A stretch of DNA of 64,000 nucleotides from Corallium rubrum (taxonomy: Eukaryota; Cnidaria; Anthozoa; Scleralcyonacea; Coralliidae), in the NCBI GenBank assembly GCA_964035015.1, contig OZ035997.1, forward strand, positions 29,135,567 to 29,199,566, given 5' to 3'. Below are positions 11,791 to 24,700 of the stretch, in pieces (the stretch's first letter is position 1; every line of letters starts with the position of its first letter). A program made the position numbers and the translations under genes. The notes beneath the pieces were generated by a model. That model was not told where the DNA came from and searched no databases. It saw only the letters and a program-made list of their open reading frames with translations.

Positions 11791-14024
11791 TTTGTTTCTC
11801 GACTATCCAACGCAGTTCATTACCATTGTCATTGACGCTCAGTCAATATTAAGTCAGCTTATTGACCAAGTATGATTTGCTTTATAGACCGTTCTATAAG
11901 CTAATTTTGACGCACTTATCAGACAAATAATCTGACAGATCCTAATTAAAGTTATCCCTTCTGCACAGACATGCAAAAGTTAGTTCGGTATGGGCATTCG
12001 ATGTCGTAATTTTTGTTAGTAAAATCTTACAAATACTTATCGCCGTTATCGGTAGAGTTGGAGACTGGAAAGAACTGAGTAAGGGGGAAGGGCACTTTGG
12101 GGGAGGGGGGGCTAAATTAATATCTATTACTAAAAACTTTGGACGCCATGTTTGATCATGGTTTGATGTTTGCCCGATGCATGAAACCAAAACAGAAAGG
12201 AGCACAAGATCCCAATATAAGAATCTATCGGACTAACGACACAATCAAATAAGAGGTAAGAAATTTTGTTAGCTTATAAAACATTGTATAGAACTTAGAG
12301 AAGCTATGTTTACTTTAAATGACTAATCACGAGATATAAAAATGGCCGATATGGCTCGATATCATTATAAAACGAAGAATCTTAAAACTAAGTGCTTTGG
12401 CAAGTTATTATTGTTTAGTACTATAAAATAAACACAGCCCTAACAGGTATATGCAACCACTATAAATTAGGCAATCGAAACCCACCAAGAACACAAACAA
12501 CAACAGTGAATTCTTTCTGAATATTATCGTGACATGTTACCGGCAAAGGAATTAAAGAACGTTTATGTCATGCTAGCCTACACTATTTTTCATGTTCCCG
12601 GACAATGCGATAAAGCTTAAATCCTCTGAGGAATATCTACATGTAGATAACTGGTCAGATAATACAAGGACAAACTGGTCAATGACCTTCAATTAAGAGA
12701 GACTCGAATATGTCAGCATGTATTTTAAACAGTGCATATCGCTCGTCGTTTTATCGCCCAGGTAATTTAGTCAAAGATTTGATGTTCGATCATCGGGTTA
12801 TCGCCTTTCTCTATAGAACATGATAAGTACATATAAAGTACAAGACCACTTCAACTCAATATAAGAACGATTCTTTAGCCACTTAGAAAAAGGAGGAAAG
12901 TTACACCGTGCGGACTTTTACCTAGCTAAACAAAAATACTGAATGTTCTTACTGAATGTTTTTCCTGAATGTTCTGGTGGCAGACATCGCGCCAGATTAC
13001 AGTCTCAGATGCGATCAACAAATACCTTAAGAGGCTAACAGCCGTTAGATAATTCTTTATTCTGACTCTTCCTCTACCAAGTTGAGCATCTTTCTACACA
13101 CGTCTTCACCAACATACAATGGCAATACGTTCACAGGAAATGTAGAAATCACTGGGGGCTCCACTATAGACAAGGATGTATGTCATCAGCTTAGCAGTTT
13201 CTCGTACAGATAATAAATAATCAAATCGACTTGGAAATTTCTTTTGTCCATGAAAGGAAGTGTTTAATACGGTTTGCACTGTGTGGTTCACAGCCAGACA
13301 AACAGCTTCAATTCCATGTTTTTTTACCGAGTTTAGTTTCCGCTGAATCCACTTTAGAGAACTATTCTTTTAACAGCCCGGTGCCTATTTCGTATTATTA
13401 TAAGAAGATATTTGCTTTAGTAGCTTTGTTATTGTCAATAGTTTTCTGCGCGAAAGATTCTAAAAACTGGCGGTATGCCACTTTGTTTAAATATTCCGTT
13501 CCACACGTTTCGACCTAGTTCTAGGGTAAGTTATTTTAATGTTTAAAATGTACGTACATTATAATAGCTTGCAAATTAATCATAGCGGATGACTTCGTTT
13601 GATTTGTGACAACTTGGTTTTACTCTACTCGTTCACGAAGAGCTAACAATTGTCTGGTTTTATTTCAACTTAGCTTGTGGCTTTGAGCTACAACACAGAC
13701 GTATTTCCACGCTCGAGCTAACAGCGTAAGGCTTTTCTAAAAGCTGAAATAGCTGCAGCCACTCGTAAATAGTATTAACTACGCTGAGGGGGAAAAAGTT
13801 TAGGATATCGCCCACGTAATACTACTACAATAATTTTTAATTGTTTGGAAAATACAATGCCAACAATATGACAATAGAGCACCCAAACAGTGTGCCCACC
13901 TCAAGTATCTTCTTCAAATATCGCGTGATCGACTCACGCCCTTGCTACGCCCCTCTACAAAACCTGCTTACCTTTGAAATCCGACAGTGTGCGTGGGTGT
14001 ATAATCCTGCCACAAACAGTCAAA
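11791..14024. other. Non-genic stretch
   Basis: Several ORFs of 60-95 codons exist here, but none shows domain, splice or composition support. No repeat family is recognised. Confidence 0.4.
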
Positions 14025-14124
14025 CCTAAAATCAACACAAAAAAAATATTAGAATGCATACAACAATAACCTTCATACCTAAAATCAACACAAAAAATTA
14101 TTAGAATGTATACAACAATAACCT
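14025..14124. repeat. Two 53-bp tandem units
   Basis: Units starting at 14025 and 14078 both read CCTAAAATCAACACAAAAAA, then ATTAGAATG and ATACAACAATAACCT, with a few differences in A-run length and single bases. Confidence 0.75.
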
Positions 14125-16240
14125 CCACACAACAGAGCATTGGCCCCGATTTCATCGATCAACAGTAAAACTACAACACATAACGAACAACTCCAAACAA
14201 TTAATGAACATCTAGCTGTAAACGATCTAGGAGAGTCTGCTTTACGTATGTAGAGGTTTCACTGTATTCATACAAGAGGAATAACGAGGAATAAAGAAAA
14301 ACAATTCGCAAAAGCAAGCGTCACACAGCCAAAATCGCACAAGCCGCGACCTTTCAACTATAGACAGCAAGCTTGCATGAAATACATTCGTACGCGGCTT
14401 GTTCCAGTTTTCTGTGTAAATCGTCTTCGAGCCATTTACTTAGAAAAATTTCAGAGTTCGGAAGAAAGTTCAACAAACATGTATAGGATGAAAGACACGT
14501 TTTGCCCTGTTGACTAATTGGGACTTCATCCCAAGAACAACTTTAAAATTTTAATGTTTAGTGCCTAAAATTTGTAATCTAGCCTGTATGTACAGAATCA
14601 GACAGTACGCTAAACTAAAAAGGTCACATATTTGCATAGCAACAGCAACAGCAACATAAGCAATGCAACAATCAGAAACTTGTAGAACTTAAAGTGAGTT
14701 AGAAGACAAGGAACTATGTGCGAAAAAGATACAGTTGTAACCGAACAATATCATACAGTATAGCTGCATGACAACAAAGTACAGTACTTGCCTCTGGTGC
14801 GAAAGTTTTTTCGTGAAGTATATACTGCATGTTCCTGAATTTAACAGAGTCCGTTGTTCTGTGATTTTGTTGCTAAGCAACAAGATTTAATACACGATAA
14901 AAATAAATTCGATTATAATACATATACATACATATATATTTTGTGAGTTCTGATTGGATAATTTGCACCATGTGATACCCTGTTATGTCATAGCAAGGCT
15001 CCCATGAGATAATCGTGCAGTAAATGTTATATGCATGGAAACTAATGCACGGTTGCCAAATTTTGGAAATTGTGAAGCTACACCGAGGGATACAAAAGAT
15101 TAAACAGTTTGGAATATATTACAATTTCTTGAGGTAAACTATAGTATTTTAGATATTTCTATAGGAAACTCCTTCTTAATCGAGGAAATTTAAGCAAGTA
15201 TATAAATTGAATATTAAAATATTTCAAGCACTCTTTGTTCGTGTTTTATCGGGATTTACAGCCACTCGTTCACTAACAACGAACTCGTTCCTTGTTAGTG
15301 AATTCGGTATTGGTATTTCACTAATAATCATATTTCCAAATTGAATGTTCAAAAACCAGATTATTATTAATTACTTATATATGAAGTCACTGACTCGTCT
15401 CTCTTGCGTCTTTTGTTAAAAAGGGAAGGGATTTTTACTGAAATAGGAGAGTAAATCTCATGGGATAATCGCAAAATGAATATAAGAGCTCAGCTCGCTT
15501 ACTACGATTCTCATGGGAAGATAAAATTTATCGTAAAGTCTCGGAGACTAGAGAAAACGGCAAACGCTATACGACCTTATGTTGGGAGATGGAAGCCAAT
15601 AGCGAGGAATACGCGCAGAGCATGCAGCTGAGAAGAAAACGCGAAAAGTTATCCGCCCCGCACGCTTAACCCACGCGGGACATTTCACGATAAATTTAAC
15701 CATTATCCCGTAAGCTTCATGTACGCCCCTATTTCCATAAAGTCCCTTCCCTCTCCAACAAAAGACTGCGGTCATGAGTCATGTCTCATGAGGAGCTTGA
15801 TGAACGTTCGCCGAACACCTGTTAAAATATATACTGAGAACTACATCTTTCAAAACATAATGGATTTCCAGTATAGAACGTAGAATTTATGTAAAGTTAA
15901 GATGTATATAAGTCAGAGAACACGTCACTTCTTAAATACTCCTGTGCAGTAGTCATTTATGATACGAAGCCCTAAAATTTTAATAATAATAAATATTTAA
16001 AGTAAAGAGTCTTTACCTAGAATTCAAAGCTATGGCCACGTAATACAGTTAAAAACAATATATAATAAAAACGTGCCACATTTCTACTGGTATAATTTGA
16101 CGATCCATAGTTTCTGCGACTTTCTATTTAAATGAGAGGAGACTAAAATTTCGCTTATGAAACACCTGATATAGCCACCTGCTTCTATTGTTAATACTAT
16201 ACAAACGTCATCAAGATAACGTGCAGTCTTTTTTAATAAC
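14125..16240. other. Non-genic stretch
   Basis: No supported gene. Around 15250-15310 there is a short inverted repeat (TTCACTAACAA and its complement). Related words (GATAATCG, CTCATGGGA, ATAAATTT) recur in both orientations near 15010, 15460-15540 and 15680-15710, suggesting decayed hairpin elements. Confidence 0.4.
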
Positions 16241-16418
16241 AATAGACCATATTCATAAATGGCCGTGGAATCAATATTCTTTTATGTGCATATAAATTAG
16301 CCCCTCTGAACTCGTTTTCATGTGCGAAATTCAAAAGAATCTTTATTCTAAAACGAGGTCATGCAGAGGGTCTAATTTATATTCACATAAAATCGGTCAT
16401 TTATGAATACGGTCTATT
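16241..16418. mobile_element. Foldback MITE, about 178 bp
   Basis: Long inverted arms: AATAGACCATATTCATAAAT at the left end and its near complement (ATTTATGAATACGGTCTATT) at the right. Inside, TTTATGTGCATATAAATTAG, CCCTCTG and CTCGTTTT on the left pair with their complements on the right. No coding content. Parent family unknown. Confidence 0.7.
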
Positions 16419-17359
16419 ATTCATAGCATATTGAGTATTATAGTGTAAATATAACTACCTATTATATATTGCTATGTATATAGCAAGTCTACCTCCTTCA
16501 TCCGATTATTCTATACGTCAACTAGATGTAGGTAAATAATTTTAAAACCGTCTCTCCATGCTTCTCTGAAGCCAGATTATATATGGAACCATGTAGGGCA
16601 TTAATTTTGGTAGTATTGTTACTGGTAGCTCCCAAATTAGCTTTTCTGGCAACGTTAGTGGAAGCTTTAAAATATTTTAACAATTGCAATGGGAGTTGTG
16701 ACTTGTGAAGCTTTTTTGCGCCCAACCAGATAAACCTATATTTGAGACAGCCCCAAATAAGGAGATCTAACTGCTACCAATGATTAAGCTGCGCATAATA
16801 GTCAACTTCTGCTCTTCTCCAGAAAAGTATATACGTAGATGTCAAAACGATATACATACAGTACACATGTAGTTATATGCATTTATAAATACGGTGACTG
16901 TAGTATATAGAGCTTAAAAAATACCAATAAATTAAAAATAGAATTTCAAAAACGAACTTAAGAACTTAAAAATCTTCAGACTTATAACTGATCGATGCGG
17001 AAAAATGATAGCGTGCACGTTTATAAGTTCCTATTAAATAGATGTTTGTTCGTCTTGTCATGTTTTCCGTTATATGTATAACGTCGTCCATCTCGTGATG
17101 CGAAGTAACAAACTGAGCTAAGTTGTTAAAAATTTGATTAGCACTAATCCTGCATGGATTAAAAGTTAATCTGCTGTTATTTTTTTCTGTATTTTCTGTT
17201 TGATTGTTTCACTTAAACTTCAGTGGAAACCCTAATTAATTCAAAAATGTCTAAATATTCAAATGTCCCCAAACATTTACAAGCTCAAAATTTCAAATGT
17301 TAAAATATTTACATTTTAAAATTAAACCGGTGCAGTTAGGAAAATGCAACATTATAAGA

Positions 17360-17412
17360 CCTTCCTGCTAGAATCGAACTCACGACCCTGCCATGCTACT
17401 GAGCTACAGAGG
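17360..17412 (-). repeat. tRNA-like promoter fragment
   Basis: On the - strand, 17406-17395 reads TAGCTCAGTAGC (A-box-like) and 17381-17371 reads GAGTTCGATTC (B box). The two boxes are too close for a whole tRNA, with the anticodon arm missing, so this is a SINE head remnant or tRNA pseudogene rather than a tRNA gene. Confidence 0.5.
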
Positions 17413-17533
17413 TTGTTGCCGAAAGCTTATATAGTCAACGAGTTATGTACATGTACTGTATATACTATTTATGTTGCTAATGCTAATATACAGGTATATA
17501 TGTTTATAAAATAGGTTGCGTCTTACGCACGCT

Positions 17534-18310
17534 GTGATTGGTCAATCACCGTGTTTATATCAGGCTATGCCAGTGAACTCTATATAAGGACTGGAACGAT
17601 ACCTACAAACCAAATTTTGAAGCCATCATGGATCAAAAGTCAAGAAATAAGTCTATGAACTATCCTGAATCAAATAAAGATAGCATTAATCAGGGCTAAA
17701 GCCTACTGAAATCTAGTGGCTATAATCTGTCGAGCATGCATATGGATGCTAACATGATCAATAAAAACCATAAATATTAAATTTTCTGAACAGTCAAAAA
17801 ATCAAACAAAACACAGAAATACGAACCGACAGTGTTTTAAAGGCATCAAAGATAAAAAATATATGTGGTCTTATATTGATTCAAAAGGTATGAGGAGACT
17901 ATTCATAAGAGCAAAGGCACAGCTTGACAGGGTTGCAAGAATTCATAAAATAAAGACGAATAAATACTAAATAAAACCTGAGCAAAATTTTGCTTTCGTT
18001 TGGCAATATATTTCCTCCTTCAATCTATTTTTGCCAGCAAACATACCTCAGACAGACAGAAAGGACAGTGATTCTAATACATACTGGCTTCGTTATATCA
18101 ATTCTAAAGAAGTTAAACTACAAAAAAATTAAAAATCTCGCTGGGTCATTGTTCTGTTTTGTACCGCACCTTGGACGTCGGTCAGACGTTGCGTTGCCCC
18201 CAGCAGCCGGAAGTTTGGCTTCACCCAGTCATAAGGCTGGCCTTATGGAGGTAGCGTTCCAGTCCTTATATAGAGTTCACTGGGCTACGCAAACACGGTT
18301 GTGATGTCAC
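17534..18310. mobile_element. DNA transposon, non-autonomous, about 777 bp
   Basis: Terminal inverted repeats of 55-60 bp: the left end (17547-17603) has CCGTGTTTATATCAGGCTAT, CCAGTGAACTCTATATAAGG and ACTGGAACGATACC. The right end (18250-18299) is the near complement, with GGTAGCGTTCCAGTCCTTAT and ATAGAGTTCACTGGG. The interior (about 640 bp) has ORFs of up to about 100 codons without recognisable transposase motifs. The neighbouring element at 18338 has a related tip (GTGTTTATATAACCTGACGC), so the two may share a parent transposase. Confidence 0.7.
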
Positions 18311-18337
18311 GACACATTTCTTAGTCTTATTTGATAA

Positions 18338-18527
18338 AAGAAATAGACAATGGATGCCCTGTGTTTATATAACCTGACGCAAACACTCGAATGAGTTGGG
18401 AGAATTCGAAAGTACTTATGTAAAGTCTCGCCTATGGCTCGGGTTCATATAAAATTTCGAATTCTCCCAACTCACTCGCGTATTTACATCAGGCTATATA
18501 AACAGGGGCGGCCATTTTCCATTTCTT
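18338..18527. mobile_element. Foldback MITE, about 190 bp
   Basis: Inverted arms include TTTATATAACCTGACGC, and GAGTTGGGAGAATTCGAAA with the exact complement TTTCGAATTCTCCCAACTC. The outer ends pair AGAAATAGACAATGG with CCATTTTCCATTTCT. No coding content. Confidence 0.7.
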
Positions 18528-18594
18528 AAATACGCCACACGGTAACTATACTATACATACGGATACTTTGCGACAGCTAAACAAACAATTAAGT

Positions 18595-18799
18595 AAACAA
18601 ACAAACAAACAAACAAACAAACAAACAAACAAACAAACAAACAAACAAACAAACAAACAAACAAACAAACAAACAAACAAACAAACAAACAAACAAACAA
18701 ACAAACAAACAAACAAACAAACAAACAAACAAACAAACAAACAAACAAACAAACAAACAAACAAACAAACAAACAAACAAACAAACAAACAAACAAACA
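18595..18799. repeat. (AAAC)n microsatellite, about 205 bp
   Basis: Roughly 51 uninterrupted AAAC tetranucleotides. The long FVCL or NKQT frames over it are artefacts. Confidence 0.98.
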
Positions 18800-19769
18800 T
18801 TACAAATTCAAAACACGGGATTATACGCGGTTATCATTGGCATATATACTATAACGACAAAAATTAGACTACATATTTTACTTAGCTATTGGAAGCAGTA
18901 TACTTGTAGGATCTTAAGAACAATTACAATTGGTACTCTATTGCTACAGTATACTCTTATAGTTACTTTGTACAGTACAGTGGTTCTGCCAGACACTATA
19001 GTTGTACGGTGAACCACTCAAAAAATCATTTAAAAATAGTGTACACAGGCAGTCTCTATACCCACATGGAATATTAAATGAGAACTAAAGAACATTCAAT
19101 GACTCGATATTAATCCAGCATGGCGAGGTTCAATAATCCCAAGACAATAATCCTGGTGAGGTTAATATACCACAAGCTTATCAAAAGCCCTGAGTGCAGC
19201 AAGTTCATCTAAACCTATTATGGCTATTTATTTCCCAAGCAATTTATCAATTGTATGCACACAGAAAATGAAAATCGATCGTGTAATGATGATATATAAT
19301 TCAATGAGAACGAGTCACGCGTTCAGCCAGAACAAAAACTTTTAATCCCTAAAGTTTAAGCACCTTTACCGCAAATTATGATAAATCCTGAGTAATTCTG
19401 AGTGGTGAGCTTAATTAAGAGATTCAATGCCATAAACATGTTATTTACAAAATGCGATCATTAACCCCTTTCCATTTAGAGACTTTCCCATTGAAGGTAA
19501 AATCATCTGCATATTAGCTAGAGTAAAATACATAAAACTAATTAGTCTGATGCAATGTAGATATACACAAATCCCAGGTTTTAAAAGATAGATATACAGT
19601 ATAAAAATACGAAAGAGACACTAGAAGCCTGCACAAAAGTATGGATAATAAAAACTGGGCACGATTGAAACAGATTACAAATGTGACATTTTGATTTCTG
19701 TTGGTGGGACAGATCAGCTAGTTCTCTTCCTGTATAACGTTAAATGGTTGGTTCCTAGTTTAAGTAATA
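18800..19769. other. Non-genic stretch
   Basis: Nothing assignable. Confidence 0.4.
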
Positions 19770-19851
19770 GATAAAGCATTCGCAGCTGACCTGCGGCTCG
19801 CTTGCAGCTCGCCTTGTAAATCACATACAGATCTGCTGCGAATGCTTTATC
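19770..19851. repeat. Foldback, about 82 bp
   Basis: GATAAAGCATTCGCAG (19770-19785) is matched by its complement CTGCGAATGCTTTATC at 19836-19851, with partial pairing continuing inward. A diverged copy of the same words (AAGTAATAGCTAAAGCAT) lies at 20031-20048. Confidence 0.65.
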
Positions 19852-19974
19852 GTAATGGACGCATCTAAATAGCCATGTCTTCAAACTATTTTTCAAGTTA
19901 GAGTGATTTTAGCTTAGTAAATTGAGGAAAAAGTTTATGTAAATCAGGACGAATCTGTATGCGATTTACAGATA

Positions 19975-20349
19975 TTGATTAAATATTCATTTCTTTTGAA
20001 TTTTCTTCATGAATTATTAATGAATTTGATAAGTAATAGCTAAAGCATGAGCGGCCAATCTGTATGTAATAGCTCAATTACGAGACGGAGGACTTTACCG
20101 GGATTTCAAAGTCCGAGTGCCTTTTGAAAAGGCGAGCCTTTTTAATGCACGAGGGCTTTGTAATCCCGGTAAAGTCCGACGTCGAGTATTTGAACTGACT
20201 TCTCAGACTCAAACTCCGAAGATACCTATGAAACGTAATATAATTTGCCTTATTTCAAAGCACTAGTACTTTTCCTCCGATTTCAAAGCACTGATTAAAC
20301 ATTAATTTCTTTTGTTTTTGGTTCATGAATTATTAATGAGTTTGAGAAG
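19975..20349. repeat. Direct repeats of a 60-bp AT-rich unit
   Basis: GATTAAATATTCATTTCTTT at 19975 and GATTAAACATTAATTTCTTT at 20291 begin two units that both continue into CATGAATTATTAATGA(A/G)TTTGA. A third partial unit lies near 20515. They flank the foldback at 20081-20186, so the whole block may be one decayed transposon. Confidence 0.55.
20081..20186. mobile_element. Foldback MITE, about 106 bp
   Basis: The left arm CGAGACGGAGGACTTTACCG then GGATTTCAAAG pairs with the right arm CTTTGTAATCCCGGTAAAGT then CCGACGTCGAG. Arms are about 40 bp with a GC-richer composition than the flanks. Confidence 0.7.
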
Positions 20350-21370
20350 GGGATTTAAGCAAATATTCATAACTTTTGATAAAGATCACCAAGAAGGCTA
20401 ATTAGTTTTCTTAACTTTTGATACAGATCACTTTGTCCAAAAGATAATCTTTATTGGGATTTACAGACGTATACATGTGACTTGAATGCTACGTTTTGAT
20501 TGCTTCTTAACCTCATTAATTATTCATGATTTAACAAGTTCTGTTGGAATTCATTTTATATGCCTTTTCGGTAGATTGATAGTATATACCTACAATTCTA
20601 AAAATAAAACAAGAAAGAGCCTTGCTTGAATACACTATATTACAAAAATATATTTGTATATATACAATTGTATATTTAAATATATACAATGTTAGGGCTA
20701 GGCAACCATGCATGCATGTATAACATTGGTTTTATATGAACATACTTTACAGACTTTTTTCCGCGGGTTCTAAATATCTATGATATTTTTACTAGAGTCT
20801 AAATGTCTCACACTGGACTTTTCTAATGTACAAATTATATAGTTTTCTACTTCGTTCCACATGGAAACTCACAAGACAAAAGAGCTCAGAGCAAATCGTT
20901 AAAGTGCATACATGTATAACCTCAAATTTGTTATCATCTAAAAAAAACGTTTTACTTTTGGCAAATAGTTGAACAAGAAAGATTTTTTAGATTGGAGCAA
21001 CCTTAAATAATTGTTTTAATAGAGATTTTTGTTTTTAAATGGAAATGAGATGACGCCAAAGTAGTCATCATTATCTATACAATATTTGTTTGCAGGAGTG
21101 ACATGACCCAATTCTTCCATTAATGGTGTGTTTGAACAACATGTTCCATACTGTATGAGTTTTTCCACAAAAATTCTCGGGTAGTTTATCTTGCCAAAAA
21201 GAGAAAGAAAGCCAAATGCCTACATAGACGTCACCTCATTACCATACTAAAAATGCGAATCGCCAAAAAACATCGAAGAATAGCTCCAATCAAAAAAAAA
21301 TTTCACTGAACAACTGTTTGCTCTGTGTAGAACGTATTCATATGATAAAAAAATTGGGTTTATATGCCCT

Positions 21371-21535
21371 TTAAAATTTCACATTGGACACTGCGAATGC
21401 TTCCAGTTTGACTCTACCAAACACCATAGGTTTTCTCCAGGGACTCCAGTTGCCTCCTGTAGTAACACTGGACCAATAAGGAATCGGCCTTACTGGACCT
21501 CTATAGGGAGAACAGTTTAAACCACTGGTAGGGGT
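21371..21535 (+). mobile_element. SINE fragment, copy 1 of a family
   Basis: Shares ordered blocks with 29120-29250: GTTTGACTCTACCAAACACCA, an ACTGGACCAAT block, a GGCC word and CTCTATAGGGAGAACAGTTT. The tRNA-like head seen in the other copy is missing here. It lies directly upstream of the host gene's first recognised exon. Confidence 0.6.
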
Positions 21536-21542
21536 TATCCAG

Positions 21543-21550
21543 TATAAATA
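21543..21550 (+). promoter_or_regulatory. TATA-like box upstream of the host gene
   Basis: TATAAATA lies about 114 bp upstream of the chosen ATG (21664) and 45 bp upstream of an alternative in-frame ATG (21595). It sits in or next to the SINE fragment. Position only; no functional evidence. Confidence 0.25.
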
Positions 21551-21650
21551 AAGTTAGTTTACTTTATATAATAAAACCTCGGTGTCCAACGCACATGTTG
21601 ACAGGAACAAAAAATATTATTCGCTTCTTCACACAATATTTTAATTTCAG

Positions 21651-21790
21651 TTGTGACATCAAGATGGAGAATGAGATGGAGAATGGTGAAAAGCAAAGAC
21701 GTTCACGATTTTCAAGATGGTTGTATAATTGGACATTGTTCATGAAGATATTGTCTCTGTTCAAATTTTTCACTGTCGATCAGAAATCAG
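21651..21790 (+). CDS. Host gene, first recognised exon
   Basis: Follows a good acceptor (TATTTTAATTTCAG). It has 13 bases before the ATG at 21664, then 42 codons beginning MENEMENGEKQRRSRFSRWL, and ends in phase 1 at CAG before GTATGC. The context AAGATGG suits initiation. A 5' untranslated exon upstream is implied but not seen. Confidence 0.6.
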
Positions 21791-24700
21791 GTATGCACTA
21801 AAATCACTGACCTGTATATAACTGGGTGCTGCCCAAAAATGTGTCCATTATCATTTTCAAAATGGCGGCATTCTGTTAATGTAGCGACCACTAAGATGTA
21901 CGTATCGCAGGAAAAAATAATATTTATGTAAATACAAAACGATTTTATTACTTTAATGATGCACTGTTGGTCGTTGTTAATTTATTAGGGACATTTTAGA
22001 TCTAGAAGTCGCCAGCTCTATAAAGAATCGCTGAAGATGACGAGAAAATCGTAAAAAGCGAGGAGGCGCAGCCGAGTTCTCCTTAGAGTGTCTTTTTATC
22101 AACCTTTTCCAAGTGTTGTTATTTATAACTCGATAAAATCTTCATATTAGAAGACGAAAGCTTTCTGGCTGAACGATTTTGACGGTCTTCCACTGTCCAA
22201 GTCTGATATAGTTTGTCGTCCGGCTTTCTTGTCTTAACGACGGGAAAATAGCCGGACGAATTGAAGACTGAAAACTCGCCGTTTACCGGATTTTAAAACA
22301 CCTGACAACTGACAAGTTTCTCGTCTGCTAATATAATTCGACTGAATTATCACCGAGCAAAATGCAGTTTTAAAAACCTGTGTCATAAGTCCAGTTCTTA
22401 AGTACCAGCCAACGACCTTTACCATTAGCATTAGCAAAAAGACCGCCACTTCGGAAACGGTTCTGGGGACACTTTTCCTAACTCAAAAGGTGACAGCAGC
22501 ACGCAGTCTAACCCTACATACATTCTGAGGTGGACAGCGGACGAGTGGTGTCCACCAAACTGCACTTTATAGACCACTTTCATAAAGGCCTTCCCTTTAA
22601 ATATTCTTTTATATGCATCTAAATGAGCCTTTTGTGGCCTTGTTATGAAGCAAAGATTCTTTTGTATTGCAGACACACAAACGAGGCCAGAAAGGCTTAT
22701 TAAGGTGAATTAATTTGAATATTCACGCAAAAGAATATTCAAATTAATCGCTACTATGAAAGTGGTGTATCCAGCCATGTTAACGTTCTCATTGCATGTA
22801 GTTTCCAAGTGGCACCAACGACTCCCAATCTGTCTCAAATTTCTTCACTTCTTAGTCCGTTATTTACAAATTTGAGTCACACCCAAATTTCACCAAGAAA
22901 TTTTACTTCTGCTCTTTTCAATTTCTATTTAACCCTTCTTCTTAATTGCATGCCCTGTTTCATTTTCAATTGTTTCTGTTCCACGATAACAATACAGGTC
23001 AAGATTGATCGATACCGCCAATTCACTCCCACTCTTTATTAGTTTTATATGCCTATTTCGTTTGCATATAAATGAGCAGACTTTATTCAATTTAATGAAA
23101 GACATTTGAATCGCTAGCAAACGTTAGGTTTTAATATAATTTAAAGTACATTGCCAGTTTGGTTTTCTTTTCTAATTTCTTCATTAATATTACTCGGGCT
23201 ACATGTGGTAGACCGAGTCTAGGTTTCGGCTATGTTTTTTTTTGTCTATGTTTCGAAATGGCAATCATTACGTCATCCCATCAGGCCTTGCACAGCTGAT
23301 GATGCGTGCTAAATGCTAATCTTCATGCTTTCTTTCTTCGCTTTCCTAAATCCTGAAGTCTGATCAAGTTGTTTGAAGTCAAGTGTTCTTTCTTGGACGT
23401 GTTTAGTGTGTTCACAGACATAATTATTGTTCAGTAATGTCGCTGGCAGGCATCTTGATCTTATATACGCTTACAATCGTACACGCCGTTGATTAAGTGA
23501 ACTTTATAAATGAACTTTAGCCTGACTAAACATGATCATGCTGTGTTGATATTTAACACCCGAAGGGACTCGACATATGAACGCTGTGTGGAAATACGTT
23601 AAATACAGGCAATCGTGTTTTGTGTATTGCGAATTGTGTTTTCTATTGGATAATTAGACTGTTTTGACTATTTTCTGTGACCAATGACGTTTAGACTTTT
23701 ATAGATTTTAGCACTGCATGCGATGTGATTGCAGCTGCGAGTTTACAGTAGCCCGAGTGAACGTCTGACCGGGCTCAGCAACACAACGAAATGTGCGGTG
23801 GGGGCGTCTTGTTACTGATGAAATTACACGTATGTTAAAGTATATTTCTTGCAACGTGTTTCTTATAGAGAACAAGGAAACACAAACTGTGGAGCAAGAA
23901 GTTGAGATAAGTTTGGAAGAGGTTTCTGGACTGCTGAACGAAAATGAGAGAAACGACCACAAAATATCTAGTCCGGAAAACCAAATCACTGATTCAGTGA
24001 ACCAATTAAGCCGGATGCAAGAAGAAGTAAAAAAATTGGAGTTGGTACGTTCTGAGCTTGAAACCAAGGAAGCAGCTAATATGGAAGAAAATGAAAAAAA
24101 AGACCGCAAAATATCTAGTTTGGAAACTCAGAACACCAATCAAACGGATCAATTGGACAAGGCGCAAAAGGAAGCAAGAAAATTGAAGTTGAGATGTTCT
24201 GAACTTGAAGCCAAGGAAGCAGTTAATATGGAACAAAATGACAGAAACGACCGCAAAATATCTAGTTTGGAAACTCAGAACACCAATTTAAGGGATCAAT
24301 TGGACAAGATGCAAAAAAACAAAAATGAATTTCAAAATTATTATCTTCAATTGCATGATAGAGTTGCAGTTCAAAAAGAAGAAATAAAAAACAAAACGGA
24401 CAAAATATTCGATTTAAGGCGGCAATTAATGAAGATGGAGGAAACTGTGATTGAACTAGGTTGTGATTCTGTGGCATACTACAAAATGATGAACGAGAGA
24501 AGACATGCTTCTTCTCAAACTGTTCAATCGAGCTTTACCCAAGTTCTAACTTCCGCTGACTCCATACCAAGTGTTACTGAAAGAGTTGCAGCAATGTCCG
24601 TACCTGAAGATGCAAGTCCAACTGGTATGTCAACAGTATACTACCTTAAAATTCAAACTATCACAAAATACACTATATTGTTTACAACAACAACAATACT

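Noticed and set aside
14025-14124. CRISPR-like or satellite array
   Set aside because: Only two adjacent units without spacers, in a eukaryotic context.
18546-18867. Long ORFs on both strands (FVCL and NKQT repeats)
   Set aside because: They are translations of the AAAC microsatellite and have no other content.
23708-24109. 133-codon - strand ORF
   Set aside because: Antisense shadow of the coiled-coil exon, rich in Ser and Phe as expected of its complement.
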